Shown: one piece after another, positions 54,657-63,114 of the stretch
Numbering within the stretch: position 1 is the first letter of the stretch
Layout of the letters: every line of letters begins with the position of its first letter
Source: Candidatus Neomicrothrix sp. UBA2983
GTDB taxonomy: Bacteria > Actinomycetota > Acidimicrobiia > Acidimicrobiales > MedAcidi-G1
DNA length: 64,000 nucleotides
NCBI GenBank assembly: GCA_002346745.1
Contig: DEAL01000019.1
Coordinates: forward strand, 1 to 64,000
Direction of reading: 5' to 3'
Notes under the pieces: generated by a model
Seen by the model: the letters and a program-made list of their open reading frames with translations, nothing else
Database searches by the model: none
Told to the model about the DNA's origin: nothing
Position numbers and translations under genes: made by a program

Positions 54657-55036
54657 GCGACGAGCCACGGGAGCCGACGGCACGCGAGCGCGGCCTGGCT
54701 AAGATGCGCGAGCTCTACGGCGACGAGGTGCGCGAGGTGCCCGAGGGGGTGAGTCCGTTCACCGACGTGATGCTCGAGACGCTGTTCGCCGGGGTGTGGG
54801 ACCGTGACGTCCTGTCGATGCGCGACCGGCGGCTGCTCGTCATGGGCGTGGTGGCCGCCCTCGGGGCGACCGACATCTGGGGGCTCCAGGCCCGGTCGGC
54901 GCTGGCGAACGGGGAGTTGGACGCCGACGAGCTCCGGGAGGTGCTGGTGTTGCTGGCGCCCTACGCCGGGTACCCGAACGTGGCACCGCTGGTCGGGCCG
55001 ACCGAGGCGGCGATCGCCGGTCGGGACGCCGGCTGA
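54653..55036 (+). CDS. Carboxymuconolactone decarboxylase family protein
   Basis: 127 residues, mostly helical. RERGLAKMRELYGDEV, DRDVLSMRDRRLLVMGVVAALGA and LREVLVLLAPYAGYP match gamma-carboxymuconolactone decarboxylase-like proteins. No CxxC is present, so it is not an AhpD-type peroxidase. Overlaps the dehydrogenase gene, suggesting one pathway; the substrate is unknown. Confidence 0.85.
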   Translation: MSDEPREPTARERGLAKMRELYGDEVREVPEGVSPFTDVMLETLFAGVWDRDVLSMRDRRLLVMGVVAALGATDIWGLQARSALANGELDADELREVLVLLAPYAGYPNVAPLVGPTEAAIAGRDAG

Positions 55037-55042
55037 CGGGCG

Positions 55043-55054
55043 GCCGCCGGCGGC
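55043..55054. terminator. Palindrome between convergent genes
   Basis: GCCGCCGGCGGC, a 12-bp perfect palindrome in the 18-bp gap between the convergent genes ending at 55036 and 55055. Possible two-way terminator. Confidence 0.3.
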
Positions 55055-56638
55055 TCAGGCCGGCCAGCGGCTGGAGGCGGTGAGTTCCCCGACGGGCAAG
55101 CGGATGTCGAACCGCTCGCGCACCGCGGCGTCGACCTCGGGCGGAATGTGGGACGGGAAGTGGCTGGAGAGCACCTCTCGTACACGGATCCGGGCCCGCT
55201 CGTCGACCGAGGTGGCGCCGGCGTCGAACCAGTCGTCGGGGCTGAGGCGGTCGCCCACCTCGGGGTAGATGTACTCCGACTGCATGATCGACAGCGTCTG
55301 GTCCTGGCCGAGGAAGTGGCCGTCGCCGTGGATGACCGAGCCGATGGTCTCGACGGAGAGCTTGTCGGGGGTCAGTTCGATGCCGCGGACGGTGCGGTTG
55401 ATGGCGCCGAGCATGTCGTTGTCGATGACGAGCGCCTCGTAGGAGCAGGCCAGCAGGCTGGCGAGCATGCCGGCCGACTCGTAGACGAGGTTGGCGCCGG
55501 CGTGTCCGGCGAGGGTGACGGTGAGGCCCTTCTCGTGGCCGGCCTGGTTGTCGGGGACCTTGGAGTCGGCCATGCCGGCGGCGACGCCGGAGGGCAGGCC
55601 CAGCCAGTTGGCGACCTGGGCGGCTGCGGCGTTGAGCACCGCCTCCTCGCCGGAGCCGCCGGTCATGGCGCCGGTGCGCAGGTCGGACACGAACGGCCAC
55701 ATGCCCATGACGCACGGGTGGCCGGGGCGCATCATGTTGACGCAGGTCAGTGCCGACAGGCACTCGGCGAGGGCCTGGGCCAGCGAGCCGGCGAGGGCGG
55801 CGGGCGAGGTGGCGCCGGCCTGTCCGGCGGACAGCAGGTTGATGGGCATGCCGGTCTCGACCTGGGCGACCATGGAGCGGACGGCGTCCTCGGCGTAGCG
55901 CAGCGGCGGCACCACGAAGGTGTTGTTGGCGACGCAGAAGGGCTTCTCGGCGAAGGCGCCGGGCCGGCCAAGGATTGCGTCGAACATGTCGACGACCTCG
56001 TGGACGTGCTCGGGCTGGAAGAACGAGGTGCCGATGGGCTTGGTGGTGCCCATGGCGAGGGCGTAGGCGGTGTTGAGGTCGAGGTCGCGGGCCTCGACCA
56101 TGTCGCGGGCCACGAGGGTGCGGACGTGGAAGTGGACGTGCTCGAGGGTGTCGACGAGGCGGGCCACGTCGTAGATGTCCTGGAGGTCCGAGGGGCGGTG
56201 GCGGCGGGTCTCGTGCTCCCAGACGGACACGGCGGCACCGGCGGTGCCGAAGTGGACCCGGTCGCCGCCGACGACGATCGAGCGGGACTCGTCCAGCCCG
56301 TGCCAGGTGAACTCCTTGGCGGCCAGGCCGATTGCCTCCTCGACGAGTTCCCGGGGGAACCGGAGTCGGCCGTCGTCGTCCAGCCAGCCGCCGTTGGGGA
56401 CGACGGCGTCGACGAACTCCGGGATGGGGCCGCCGATCCCGTACTCTTCGAGGAGGGTGAGGGCGGTCTCGTAGACGGTGCGGCACTGGTCGTCGTCGAG
56501 CGGCCGGTAGCGGCCGCCGGCCAGGCCGGGACGGACCGCTTTCTCGTCCTCGGGGACGCCGGCGGCGCGGGCGGCGACCCGGGCGGCGCGGCCGCCGGCA
56601 CGTCCGGAGCGGCGGGTGGTGGCGGGGGTGTCGCTCAT
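55055..56638 (-). CDS. MttB-family (trimethylamine/glycine betaine) methyltransferase, non-pyrrolysine
   Basis: 527 residues from ATG at 56638. Matches the MttB superfamily: HLVDTLEHVHFHV-like segment, GTTKPIGTSFFQPEHV, MRPGHPCVMGMWPFVSDLRTGAM, GHEKGLTVTLAGHAGANLVYESAGM and HGDGHFLGQDQTLSIMQSEYIYP. There is no in-frame TAG, so it is the pyrrolysine-free type, whose members demethylate glycine betaine and other quaternary amines onto a corrinoid protein. No corrinoid protein is encoded here. It follows the flavoprotein gene by 13 nt, so the two are co-transcribed. Confidence 0.88.
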   Translation of the reverse strand: MSDTPATTRRSGRAGGRAARVAARAAGVPEDEKAVRPGLAGGRYRPLDDDQCRTVYETALTLLEEYGIGGPIPEFVDAVVPNGGWLDDDGRLRFPRELVEEAIGLAAKEFTWHGLDESRSIVVGGDRVHFGTAGAAVSVWEHETRRHRPSDLQDIYDVARLVDTLEHVHFHVRTLVARDMVEARDLDLNTAYALAMGTTKPIGTSFFQPEHVHEVVDMFDAILGRPGAFAEKPFCVANNTFVVPPLRYAEDAVRSMVAQVETGMPINLLSAGQAGATSPAALAGSLAQALAECLSALTCVNMMRPGHPCVMGMWPFVSDLRTGAMTGGSGEEAVLNAAAAQVANWLGLPSGVAAGMADSKVPDNQAGHEKGLTVTLAGHAGANLVYESAGMLASLLACSYEALVIDNDMLGAINRTVRGIELTPDKLSVETIGSVIHGDGHFLGQDQTLSIMQSEYIYPEVGDRLSPDDWFDAGATSVDERARIRVREVLSSHFPSHIPPEVDAAVRERFDIRLPVGELTASSRWPA

Positions 56639-56651
56639 GGTTCGCCTCCTC

Positions 56652-59102
56652 CTAGGCCCGGAGCCGCTCGTTGTCGGGGTCGTGGGCGGCGTCGGCCAGC
56701 ACCGTGGCGGTGTGGCGCTCGTTGAACAGGCGGATCTCGAACGTGGAGCCGGGGGCGGCGAACTCGGGGGCCACGTAGGCGAAGCAGAGGCTCCGGCCGA
56801 CGGTGTGGCCCCACGTGCCGCTGGTGGTGACACCCATGACGGCGTCGTCGCCGGGCGCGTGGCAGGGCTCGTTGCCGCGGCAGTCGGAGTCGGTGGCGTC
56901 GACCTCGGCGTAGACGAGCACCATGTCGAGCCCGGCCAGGTCGTCGCCGGCCTGTTCGCGCTTGGCGAGGACGGCGTCGCGGCCGAGGAAGTCGCGGCCC
57001 GAGCCGAGGTCGACGAAGCGGTCGAGGACCGCCTCGACGGGGGTGATCTCGGTGGTGAGCTCGGCGCCCCACGCCTTGTAGGCCTTCTCGATGCGCAGGG
57101 CGTTCATGGCGTAGGCGCCGAAGTGGACCATGCCGTGCGGCTCGCCGGCGGCGACCAGGGCGGCATGCAGGTCGGGCATCCGGTCGATGGGGTGGTGGAG
57201 CTCCCAGCCCAGTTCGCCGACGTAGGAGACCCGCAGCGCGGTGCAGGGCACGCCGGCCACCTCGATCTCCTGGGCGGTCAGCCAGGGGAACGACTCGTTG
57301 CCGAGGTCGGCGTCGGTGAGGGGGGCGAGCACCTCGCGGGCCTGCGGGCCGGAGATGCCGAGGATGGCGACGTCGCCGGTGACGTCGGTGATGGTGACGT
57401 CCTCGCCGGGTTCGACGTGTTGGACCAGCCAGTCCTCGTCGTGGGTCTCGCCGGCCACCGCCGAGTTGAGGTAGAAGCGGGGCGCCTCGCCGTCGGCGTG
57501 GAGGCGGGTGACGGTCATCTCGCCCTCGATGCCGCCCTGCGAGGTGAGCAGGTGGACGAGGCGGGTGCCGCCCCGGCGGGCCGGCAGCCGGTTGGCGGAC
57601 AGCCGGTCGAGCAGGGCGGGGGCGTCAGCGCCGGTGACGGTGAACTTGGCGAAGGCGGTCAGGTCGGCGATGCCGACCCGCTCCCGCACGCCGCGGCACT
57701 CGTCGCCCACGACGTCGAAGGCGTTGGAGCGTCGCCACGAGTACTCCTCGGCGGGGCCGTAGTAGCGGGGGCGCTCCCAGCCCCAGACGTCCTGCCACTG
57801 GGCGCCTCGGGCGTCGAGGTCGGCGTGGATGGGGGTCATGCGCATGGGCCGGCCGGCGGGGCGGTACTCGCCGGGCATCCGCACCTGGTACATCTCGTGG
57901 TACTCGTCGATGGACTTGTCGATCGTGTAGTCGAGGGTGGCCCACGGGCCGAAGCGGCGGGGGTCCATCTCCCGGACGTTGATCTCGGTCTGGCCGTGGA
58001 CCATCCACTGGGCGAGGTACTTGCCGGCGCCGGGGCCCTGGGTGATGCCGATGGAGGCGCCGACGCACATCCAGTAGTTGCGCAGGCCGGGGGCGGGGCC
58101 CATGAGGAAGCCGCCGTCGGGGGTGTGGGTGATGGGGCCGGAGATGGTCTGCTTGATGCCGGCCTCGCCGAAGATGGGGATGCGCTGGGCGGCCAGCTCG
58201 AGCCAGGGCATGAGGACGTCGTGGTCGGGCGGGGTGAGGTGGAAGTGGAGGTTCCAGTCGATGCCCTCGGTGCCGTAGGTGACGGCGTCGGCCCGCTCGT
58301 AGGGGCCGACGAGGAGCGAGTCGATCTCGCGGCGGTAGTAGCAGGAGGAGCGGGGGTCGCGGACGACGGGCATCTCGCGCTCGCAGGCGACCATCTCGGG
58401 GAGCGACTCGGTGATGAGGTACTGGTGGATCATCGAGACGATCGGGACGTCGAGCCCGACCATGGCGCCGACCTGGGGGCCGTAGTGGCCGGCGGCGTTG
58501 ACGACGTGGTCGCAGGTGATGTCGCCCTTGTCGGTGACGACCTGCCAGCGGCCGTCGGGCAGCGGGTTGACGTCGGTGACGAGGGTGTGGCGGGCGATCT
58601 CGGCGCCGAGTTGGCGGGCGCCGGCGGCCATGGCGTTGGTGGTGCCGGTGGGGTCGGCCCAGCCGTCGCCGGGCGTGTGGAACCCGAAGACGATGTCGGA
58701 GGTGTCCTCGATGAGGGGGGCGAGTTCGCGGATCTCGGCGGGGTCGATGAGGTGGGATTCGATGCCGATGAGGGCGAGGACGCCCTGGACGTAGCGGTAC
58801 CACTCGGCCTGCTCCTCGTTCAGGGCGAGTCGGACGGCGCCACAGCCGTGCCAGCCGGTGGAGAGCCCGGTCTCGGCCTCGAGTTCCTGGTAGAGCCGGG
58901 TGGCGTCGTGGTGGACCTTGGCCATGTTGAGGCTGCCGATGAAGTGGGGGATGAGCCCGGCGGCGTGCCACGTGGAGCCGGAGGTGAGTTCGCCCTTCTC
59001 GACGAGGATGGTGTCGGTCCAGCCCTCGTGGGCGAGGTGGTAGAGCAGGCCGGTGCCCATGGCACCGCCGCCGATGATCACGCACTGCGCCTCGTTGCGC
59101 AT
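56652..59102 (-). CDS. FAD-dependent dimethylglycine/sarcosine dehydrogenase-like protein with GcvT domain
   Basis: 816 residues from ATG at 59102, chosen for the AGGGGG just upstream; MPANSQ (59129) and MEYPM (59141) are alternatives. N-terminal DAO domain: CVIIGGGAMGTGLLYHLA and SGSTWHAAGL, whose His is the covalent FAD site in dimethylglycine dehydrogenase. Residues from about 430 are a GcvT-type folate-binding domain (DLTAFAKFTVTG, YVGELGWELH). Such enzymes oxidise N-methyl groups and pass formaldehyde to tetrahydrofolate. With MttB it suggests stepwise demethylation of betaine or a related amine. Confidence 0.9.
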   Translation of the reverse strand: MRNEAQCVIIGGGAMGTGLLYHLAHEGWTDTILVEKGELTSGSTWHAAGLIPHFIGSLNMAKVHHDATRLYQELEAETGLSTGWHGCGAVRLALNEEQAEWYRYVQGVLALIGIESHLIDPAEIRELAPLIEDTSDIVFGFHTPGDGWADPTGTTNAMAAGARQLGAEIARHTLVTDVNPLPDGRWQVVTDKGDITCDHVVNAAGHYGPQVGAMVGLDVPIVSMIHQYLITESLPEMVACEREMPVVRDPRSSCYYRREIDSLLVGPYERADAVTYGTEGIDWNLHFHLTPPDHDVLMPWLELAAQRIPIFGEAGIKQTISGPITHTPDGGFLMGPAPGLRNYWMCVGASIGITQGPGAGKYLAQWMVHGQTEINVREMDPRRFGPWATLDYTIDKSIDEYHEMYQVRMPGEYRPAGRPMRMTPIHADLDARGAQWQDVWGWERPRYYGPAEEYSWRRSNAFDVVGDECRGVRERVGIADLTAFAKFTVTGADAPALLDRLSANRLPARRGGTRLVHLLTSQGGIEGEMTVTRLHADGEAPRFYLNSAVAGETHDEDWLVQHVEPGEDVTITDVTGDVAILGISGPQAREVLAPLTDADLGNESFPWLTAQEIEVAGVPCTALRVSYVGELGWELHHPIDRMPDLHAALVAAGEPHGMVHFGAYAMNALRIEKAYKAWGAELTTEITPVEAVLDRFVDLGSGRDFLGRDAVLAKREQAGDDLAGLDMVLVYAEVDATDSDCRGNEPCHAPGDDAVMGVTTSGTWGHTVGRSLCFAYVAPEFAAPGSTFEIRLFNERHTATVLADAAHDPDNERLRA

Positions 59103-59135
59103 GGGGACCCCCTGGGAGTTGGCCGGCATGGGGTA

Positions 59136-59156
59136 TTCCAATGAGTGGAACGTTCC
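59136..59156. promoter_or_regulatory. Palindromic operator candidate for the IclR regulator
   Basis: TTCCA-ATGAG-TGGAA (59136-59150) overlaps a perfect 10-bp palindrome GGAACGTTCC (59147-59156). It sits between the divergent flavoprotein and iclR genes. IclR-family operators are short palindromes with TGGAA/TTCCA-like arms. A second pair, CTGGT/ACCAG, flanks the iclR -10 region. Confidence 0.5.
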
Positions 59157-59170
59157 GGTGACTGGTGCGC

Positions 59171-59176
59171 TAGGTT
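59171..59176 (+). promoter_or_regulatory. -10-like hexamer TAGGTT of iclR
   Basis: It ends 6 nt before the ATG at 59183; leaderless spacing, overlapped by the CTGGT/ACCAG inverted pair. Confidence 0.4.
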
Positions 59177-59182
59177 ACCAGC

Positions 59183-59926
59183 ATGCAGGCGATCGAGCGA
59201 ACGTTCGGGGTGCTGCGGGCCGTGGCGGCCGGCGAGGGCACGGTGGGCGTCTCGGAGGTGGCTCGGGCCACCGGGCTCGCAAAGTCGACGTGCTCGCGGA
59301 TCCTCGCCAGCCTCGACGACCTCGGTATGGTCGAGCGGGTCCACGAGGCCGGCCGGTACGTGATCGGCGCCGGGCTGGTGGCCCTGGCCGGGTCGGGCAC
59401 GACGCCGGCGTCGCTGCGGGAGGTCGCCCGTCCGGAGCTGCTGGACCTGGCCGACCGGCTGGGCGAGACCGCCGGCCTGGCGGTGCGCGACGGCCGTGAC
59501 GGCCTCTACGTGGACCAGGTGCCGGCGCCCGGCCACGTGCAGGTCACGGACTGGACCGGCCACCGGATCCCGCTCCACGCCATCGCCGCCGGCCAGGCCC
59601 TCATGGGCGGGTGGGACGACGGCGAGGTCGCCGACTATGCCGCCGACGGCCTCGAGGCGTTGACGCCGCACACGGTGACGACGCTGGTGGGGTTGCGCCA
59701 GCGGGTCGGCGAGGTGCGCCGCACCGGGGTGTCGTGGACGGTCGGTGAGTTCGCCGAGGAGATCACGGGCGTGGCGGCGGCCATCCCGGGCCACGACGGT
59801 GGGCTGGTCGGGTCGCTCACGGTGTACGGCCCCAGTTTCCGCTTCCCCGGCGACGCCGACACCTGCGCCATCGAGCAGGTCGTTCGCGACGCCGCTGCCA
59901 GGGTCGGCGCCCGCCTGGGGGCCTGA
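59183..59926 (+). CDS. IclR-family transcriptional regulator
   Basis: 247 residues. The N-terminal winged helix (1-65) has VSEVARATGLAKSTCSRILASLDDLGMVER. The C-terminal effector domain has YVDQVPAPGHVQV, HAIAAGQALM, VSWTVGEFAEEITGVAAAI and GSLTVYGPSFRF. Divergent from the MttB/flavoprotein operon, which it most likely controls through the palindromes between the genes. The effector is unknown, possibly a betaine or glycine derivative. Confidence 0.92.
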   Translation: MQAIERTFGVLRAVAAGEGTVGVSEVARATGLAKSTCSRILASLDDLGMVERVHEAGRYVIGAGLVALAGSGTTPASLREVARPELLDLADRLGETAGLAVRDGRDGLYVDQVPAPGHVQVTDWTGHRIPLHAIAAGQALMGGWDDGEVADYAADGLEALTPHTVTTLVGLRQRVGEVRRTGVSWTVGEFAEEITGVAAAIPGHDGGLVGSLTVYGPSFRFPGDADTCAIEQVVRDAAARVGARLGA

Positions 59927-59970
59927 GGGCGGGAAGTAATGTCACGCAAGATTTGATAGGGGGCGAATCC

Positions 59971-60098
59971 GTGGCCGTCGAGGGCAGGACTCCATGCAGG
60001 ACCTGCAAGCCACCAACCTGAGGACGCCGGCCATTCCAACCCACTGGCTGACCCGACGACACCCGGTGTCACACCCGCGAGAGACTCTGGGGGCATGA
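59971..60098 (+). other. Gap with two tiny candidate ORFs
   Basis: Between iclR and the gene at 60115. GTG at 59971 opens 16 codons (MAVEGRTPCRTCKPPT) after a TAGGGG hexamer at 59957-59962. ATG at 59994 opens 34 codons ending at 60098 (MQDLQATNLRTPAIPTHW...). TGCAGG-A-CCTGCA at about 59995-60007 is an inverted repeat. Coding is unproven for either; the region may just be a 5' leader. Confidence 0.25.
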
Positions 60099-60114
60099 CG
60101 ACGAGGAACAACTG

Positions 60115-60675
60115 ATGGGCACACGGCTCGAGAAGGGCGTGCTGTCCGGGCCGGGGCCGGACGGCACCTGGCACTGGCGTCCAGCGGGAGGCGAGTCCCT
60201 TCCGGTGCCCGAGCACCTCCTCGACCCGGAATGGGTCAACGCCGCCACCGTCGAGATGCAGGTCCGCCGCAAGGGCGGCAAGACCGATCTGCTCGGCCCA
60301 CCCGACCCCGAGCCCGACGCCCTCCTCCTCGTCGACGGCAAGCCCTACGTCGCCCCCGACAACATCGACCTCGAACCCGGCGCCGTGGGCTGGGCGGTCA
60401 TCCCGTTCGACGGCCCGCTCGACCGGGTCGACCCCACCCGCGCCTCCAAGCGCCGTCCCGTCGTCGTCACCCAGGTCCACGGCGACTACGTCGTGGTGCG
60501 ACCCGCGTTCAGCGCCAACGCCGAGGGCCGCTGCCGGCGCCTCCACGACCCCGGCCCGGCCGGCCTCACCGACAACTCCGTCATCGGTGACGACGAGGTC
60601 GTCGTCAACCGGCACGACCTCGGGAAGCTGACCGGCACCCTCGCCGAGATCGACCGCCGCTGGGTGCTCCAGTGA
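60115..60675 (+). CDS. Hypothetical protein with PemK/MazF-like C-terminal half
   Basis: 186 residues. The first 90 residues are unfamiliar. From about residue 90 the order GAVGWAVIPFDGPL, SKRRPVVVTQV, YVVVRPAFS, AGLTDNSVIGDDEVVVNRHDL and a final IDRRWVL resembles the PemK/MazF barrel (G-V-W near the start, KRRP loop, late VVV strand). No antitoxin-sized partner precedes it, so a toxin role is doubtful. Its stop overlaps the GTG of the lipoprotein gene, implying joint expression. Confidence 0.5.
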   Translation: MGTRLEKGVLSGPGPDGTWHWRPAGGESLPVPEHLLDPEWVNAATVEMQVRRKGGKTDLLGPPDPEPDALLLVDGKPYVAPDNIDLEPGAVGWAVIPFDGPLDRVDPTRASKRRPVVVTQVHGDYVVVRPAFSANAEGRCRRLHDPGPAGLTDNSVIGDDEVVVNRHDLGKLTGTLAEIDRRWVLQ

Positions 60676-61367
60676 AGGGAGCTCGGTTCCTCGGCCCGGT
60701 GCTCGCCCTCCTGGTCGCAGCCTGCGGAACCGACGACGCCCGCCAGAGTGCCGAAACCACGACAACCGTGACAACCAGCTCGGCGACCACCACGACGACC
60801 ACCACGACAACCACCACGACAACGACGACGCTCGACGTTGCCCGTGCGGTAGAGGACGAACTCGTCGACCTCTATGAGACCCGGGGGCTCGAACCGGACG
60901 CCGCCGCCAAGGCCGCCACCGACGCACTCGACAACACACCCGACGACGAACTCAGCGAAGAGACCGTCGATGCGCTGAAGGAGTTCGTCGATATCTTCGT
61001 CGCCAACCGCCAAGAAATCCCCGTCTACGGTTCCTACCTGAGCGAGGACGAAGCGCAGTGCATCGCCATCGAGATGCTGGTCGCAATGGGCCTCGGTGAG
61101 ACGCTCGACTTCATCGGCGACATCTGGATCCCGATGAGCGTCGAAGACGCACATTCGATCGTCGATCCGGTCGCGACCTGCACCGACATCGTCGAGAAGG
61201 TCGGGCAGCAGGGAATCGTCTGCGAAATCCCGAACATCGACTGCTTCACCGAGGGCCTGACCGAGGCAGACGTGGTCCGCTTCGAGATCCTGCGACTGAC
61301 AGGCCAGAGGGAGCACTACTTCGACGCCGACATCATGGAACGCTGCATCCCCGGTTACCGAACCTGA
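60672..61367 (+). CDS. Putative lipoprotein with Thr-rich linker
   Basis: 231 residues from GTG at 60672. The signal peptide ends in the lipobox LVAAC (Cys at about 18). Residues 29-54 are a nearly pure Thr linker, then a helical domain with six Cys (QCIAIEML, TCTDIV, IVCEIPNIDCF, MERCIPGY) that could form disulphides outside the cell. No family recognised. Codons are less GC-biased in the C-terminal domain than in neighbouring genes. Confidence 0.7.
   Translation: MKGARFLGPVLALLVAACGTDDARQSAETTTTVTTSSATTTTTTTTTTTTTTTLDVARAVEDELVDLYETRGLEPDAAAKAATDALDNTPDDELSEETVDALKEFVDIFVANRQEIPVYGSYLSEDEAQCIAIEMLVAMGLGETLDFIGDIWIPMSVEDAHSIVDPVATCTDIVEKVGQQGIVCEIPNIDCFTEGLTEADVVRFEILRLTGQREHYFDADIMERCIPGYRT
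60754..60830 (+). repeat. ACN trinucleotide repeat encoding poly-Thr
   Basis: A run of ACC, ACG and ACA codons with a quasi-period of ACCACGACA encodes the Thr linker of the lipoprotein. Such tracts can vary in length by slippage. Confidence 0.7.
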
Positions 61368-61377
61368 CGAACTCCGT

Positions 61378-63114
61378 CTATGAGGACAGCGAGGCCAAGT
61401 CGAAGCAGGCGAGGACACGCCGGGCGGCTGACCCGTCGCCCGACACCACGACAGCACCCGACGCCACTGCCTCGGAGAACGTGTTCCTGGCCGACAACAG
61501 GTCGGCCAACGCCTCGTGCGACAGCGCCAATTCAGCCGCCGCCCCCGAACCATCGGTTGGCACCGCCACGTGGTTGCGCACCCACAACCCCGTCGAGGGG
61601 CCGTCCGTGAAACGCCACCGCAGGTGGACGTCCACCCCCGTGGCCGCATCGGGGTCCAGCAGCACGCGGAGGGCATGGACCGAGACCACCGGGGACCCGG
61701 CCATCACTTGTCGACGGCCGAACCGGTGCACACGGTGCCGGGCCACATCCGCCGAGCCCTCCAAGTCCCGAGCCCGGGTCAGGCACCAGCCCCGCACGTT
61801 GGCCGACGTCGTGCGCTGCGCGACGGTCCGCAGCACCGATGCCAGCAACTCCCGATCCTCGGGCGACCCGCCGTCCGCACGCCCGTCCTCGTCCAACTCG
61901 CTGCGCACCAGCCACGACGCCATCTCCAACGCCCAGCGCAGGTCGTCGCCGTCCAGCGCCTCCCGGACTCGTCGGGCTACCTCGCTGCGGCCGCCGAAGC
62001 CCTCCACCAACCGCGCGCACCGCTCGGACGGCGGCAACGGGAAGAGTCGTGCCTCGTCGCCGTCGAACCAGCCCACCAGTCCGCTTCGCACTTGCCGTAC
62101 GTGGTGCTCTGCCAGCCCGTAGTGCTGCTGCGTGAGGTGGCTGCGGTCGAACACCGCCGGTAGTCGCACAGCCTCCACCAGTTCGCCGTCGGTGAGGCCC
62201 CGGTTCAGACCGCGCACCGTCTGATCCCAGATGAACTGCAGGGCGTCCCGTGCATCGGTCACCACCTCGGCAATCCCGGTGGCACCGCTCAACGGCGGAC
62301 CGTGGGCCCCGACCAGGTGCTCCGGACGGAATCCCAGGATTCCGTCCAAACCGGCCACGAGTACCTGCGGGTCCCGGTACGGCTCGCCGCGGATGGCGAA
62401 TACGTTGAACAGCGCCGGCCAGGCCAGGTTGTTGACGCATACCCCCAGGTCGGGCAGGAAGATGGTCAGGTTGTCGTCCGCATCCGACGGCGCCGGCACC
62501 AGGTCCACCCGAAGTCCGGCCAACGTCGTGGACGTGGGCTCCGCCACCGTGTGCGTCGGTGGCACGTGCCCTGGCGTGTGCGGGGCATGCTCGGGCATCC
62601 GGAACCCGAGGCCCAGGCCCACGTGGACGCTCGCGTCGGGCCCTTCGTCGGGCAGCAGCAGGTGGAACTGGTGCACCATGCCGCGCCGTGCCATCGGCGC
62701 GACCTCCGCACCGATGCGGGCCAGGTTGGTCGAAACGCCCTCATGCGCCCAGACCGGCACATCCCCACCGGCCTCGTCAAGCACCGCCCGGGTGCCCCCG
62801 CAGTAATGGAAGTGCGAGTAGACGACCGCCGCAACCGGCGCCGACGTGTGCCGGCGTACCTCCAGCAGCGCCGCAGCCATCTCCTCCACCGACTCGCCGG
62901 TATCGATGGCGATGAGCCCCTCGGGGCCCTCGATGAACGTCTGGTTCGACAGGCCGTTGCCAACCAGGCACCAGACACCGGCAGCAACCTCGTGGAGGCA
63001 CCGCTCCAGCCGCTCCGCGTGTGCGAACTGGTCGCGGTGCGCCCGCTGGCCGGCGAGCCCGGTCTCGACCACCGAGGCGTCGCCGAAGCTGGCCGCCACC
63101 CGGTTGCGGATCAT
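61378..63114 (-). CDS. Alkyl-sulfatase-like metallo-beta-lactamase-fold protein with altered metal site
   Basis: 578 residues from ATG at 63114. Domain order matches SdsA1-type alkyl sulfatases: MBL fold (about 1-310), helical dimerisation domain (FIWDQTVRGLNRGLTDGEL onward) and an SCP2-like C-terminal domain (from about 460). The usual HxHxDH is HFHYC here, the AEN metal-ligand segment reads VNN, and HNLYTLRG reads FNVFAIRG; GAHGPP keeps one His. Either a distinct subfamily or no longer a dinuclear-zinc sulfatase. Its start overlaps the stop of the FGGY kinase gene. Confidence 0.75.
   Translation of the reverse strand: MIRNRVAASFGDASVVETGLAGQRAHRDQFAHAERLERCLHEVAAGVWCLVGNGLSNQTFIEGPEGLIAIDTGESVEEMAAALLEVRRHTSAPVAAVVYSHFHYCGGTRAVLDEAGGDVPVWAHEGVSTNLARIGAEVAPMARRGMVHQFHLLLPDEGPDASVHVGLGLGFRMPEHAPHTPGHVPPTHTVAEPTSTTLAGLRVDLVPAPSDADDNLTIFLPDLGVCVNNLAWPALFNVFAIRGEPYRDPQVLVAGLDGILGFRPEHLVGAHGPPLSGATGIAEVVTDARDALQFIWDQTVRGLNRGLTDGELVEAVRLPAVFDRSHLTQQHYGLAEHHVRQVRSGLVGWFDGDEARLFPLPPSERCARLVEGFGGRSEVARRVREALDGDDLRWALEMASWLVRSELDEDGRADGGSPEDRELLASVLRTVAQRTTSANVRGWCLTRARDLEGSADVARHRVHRFGRRQVMAGSPVVSVHALRVLLDPDAATGVDVHLRWRFTDGPSTGLWVRNHVAVPTDGSGAAAELALSHEALADLLSARNTFSEAVASGAVVVSGDGSAARRVLACFDLASLSS

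Noticed and set aside
55055..56638. Pyrrolysine-containing MttB
   Set aside because: The frame has no internal TAG, so this is the non-pyrrolysine type. The TAG in the P450 gene is unrelated to this family.
60754..60830. Tandem repeat or CRISPR-like array
   Set aside because: It is a codon-level Thr repeat within a lipoprotein gene, with no repeat-spacer structure.
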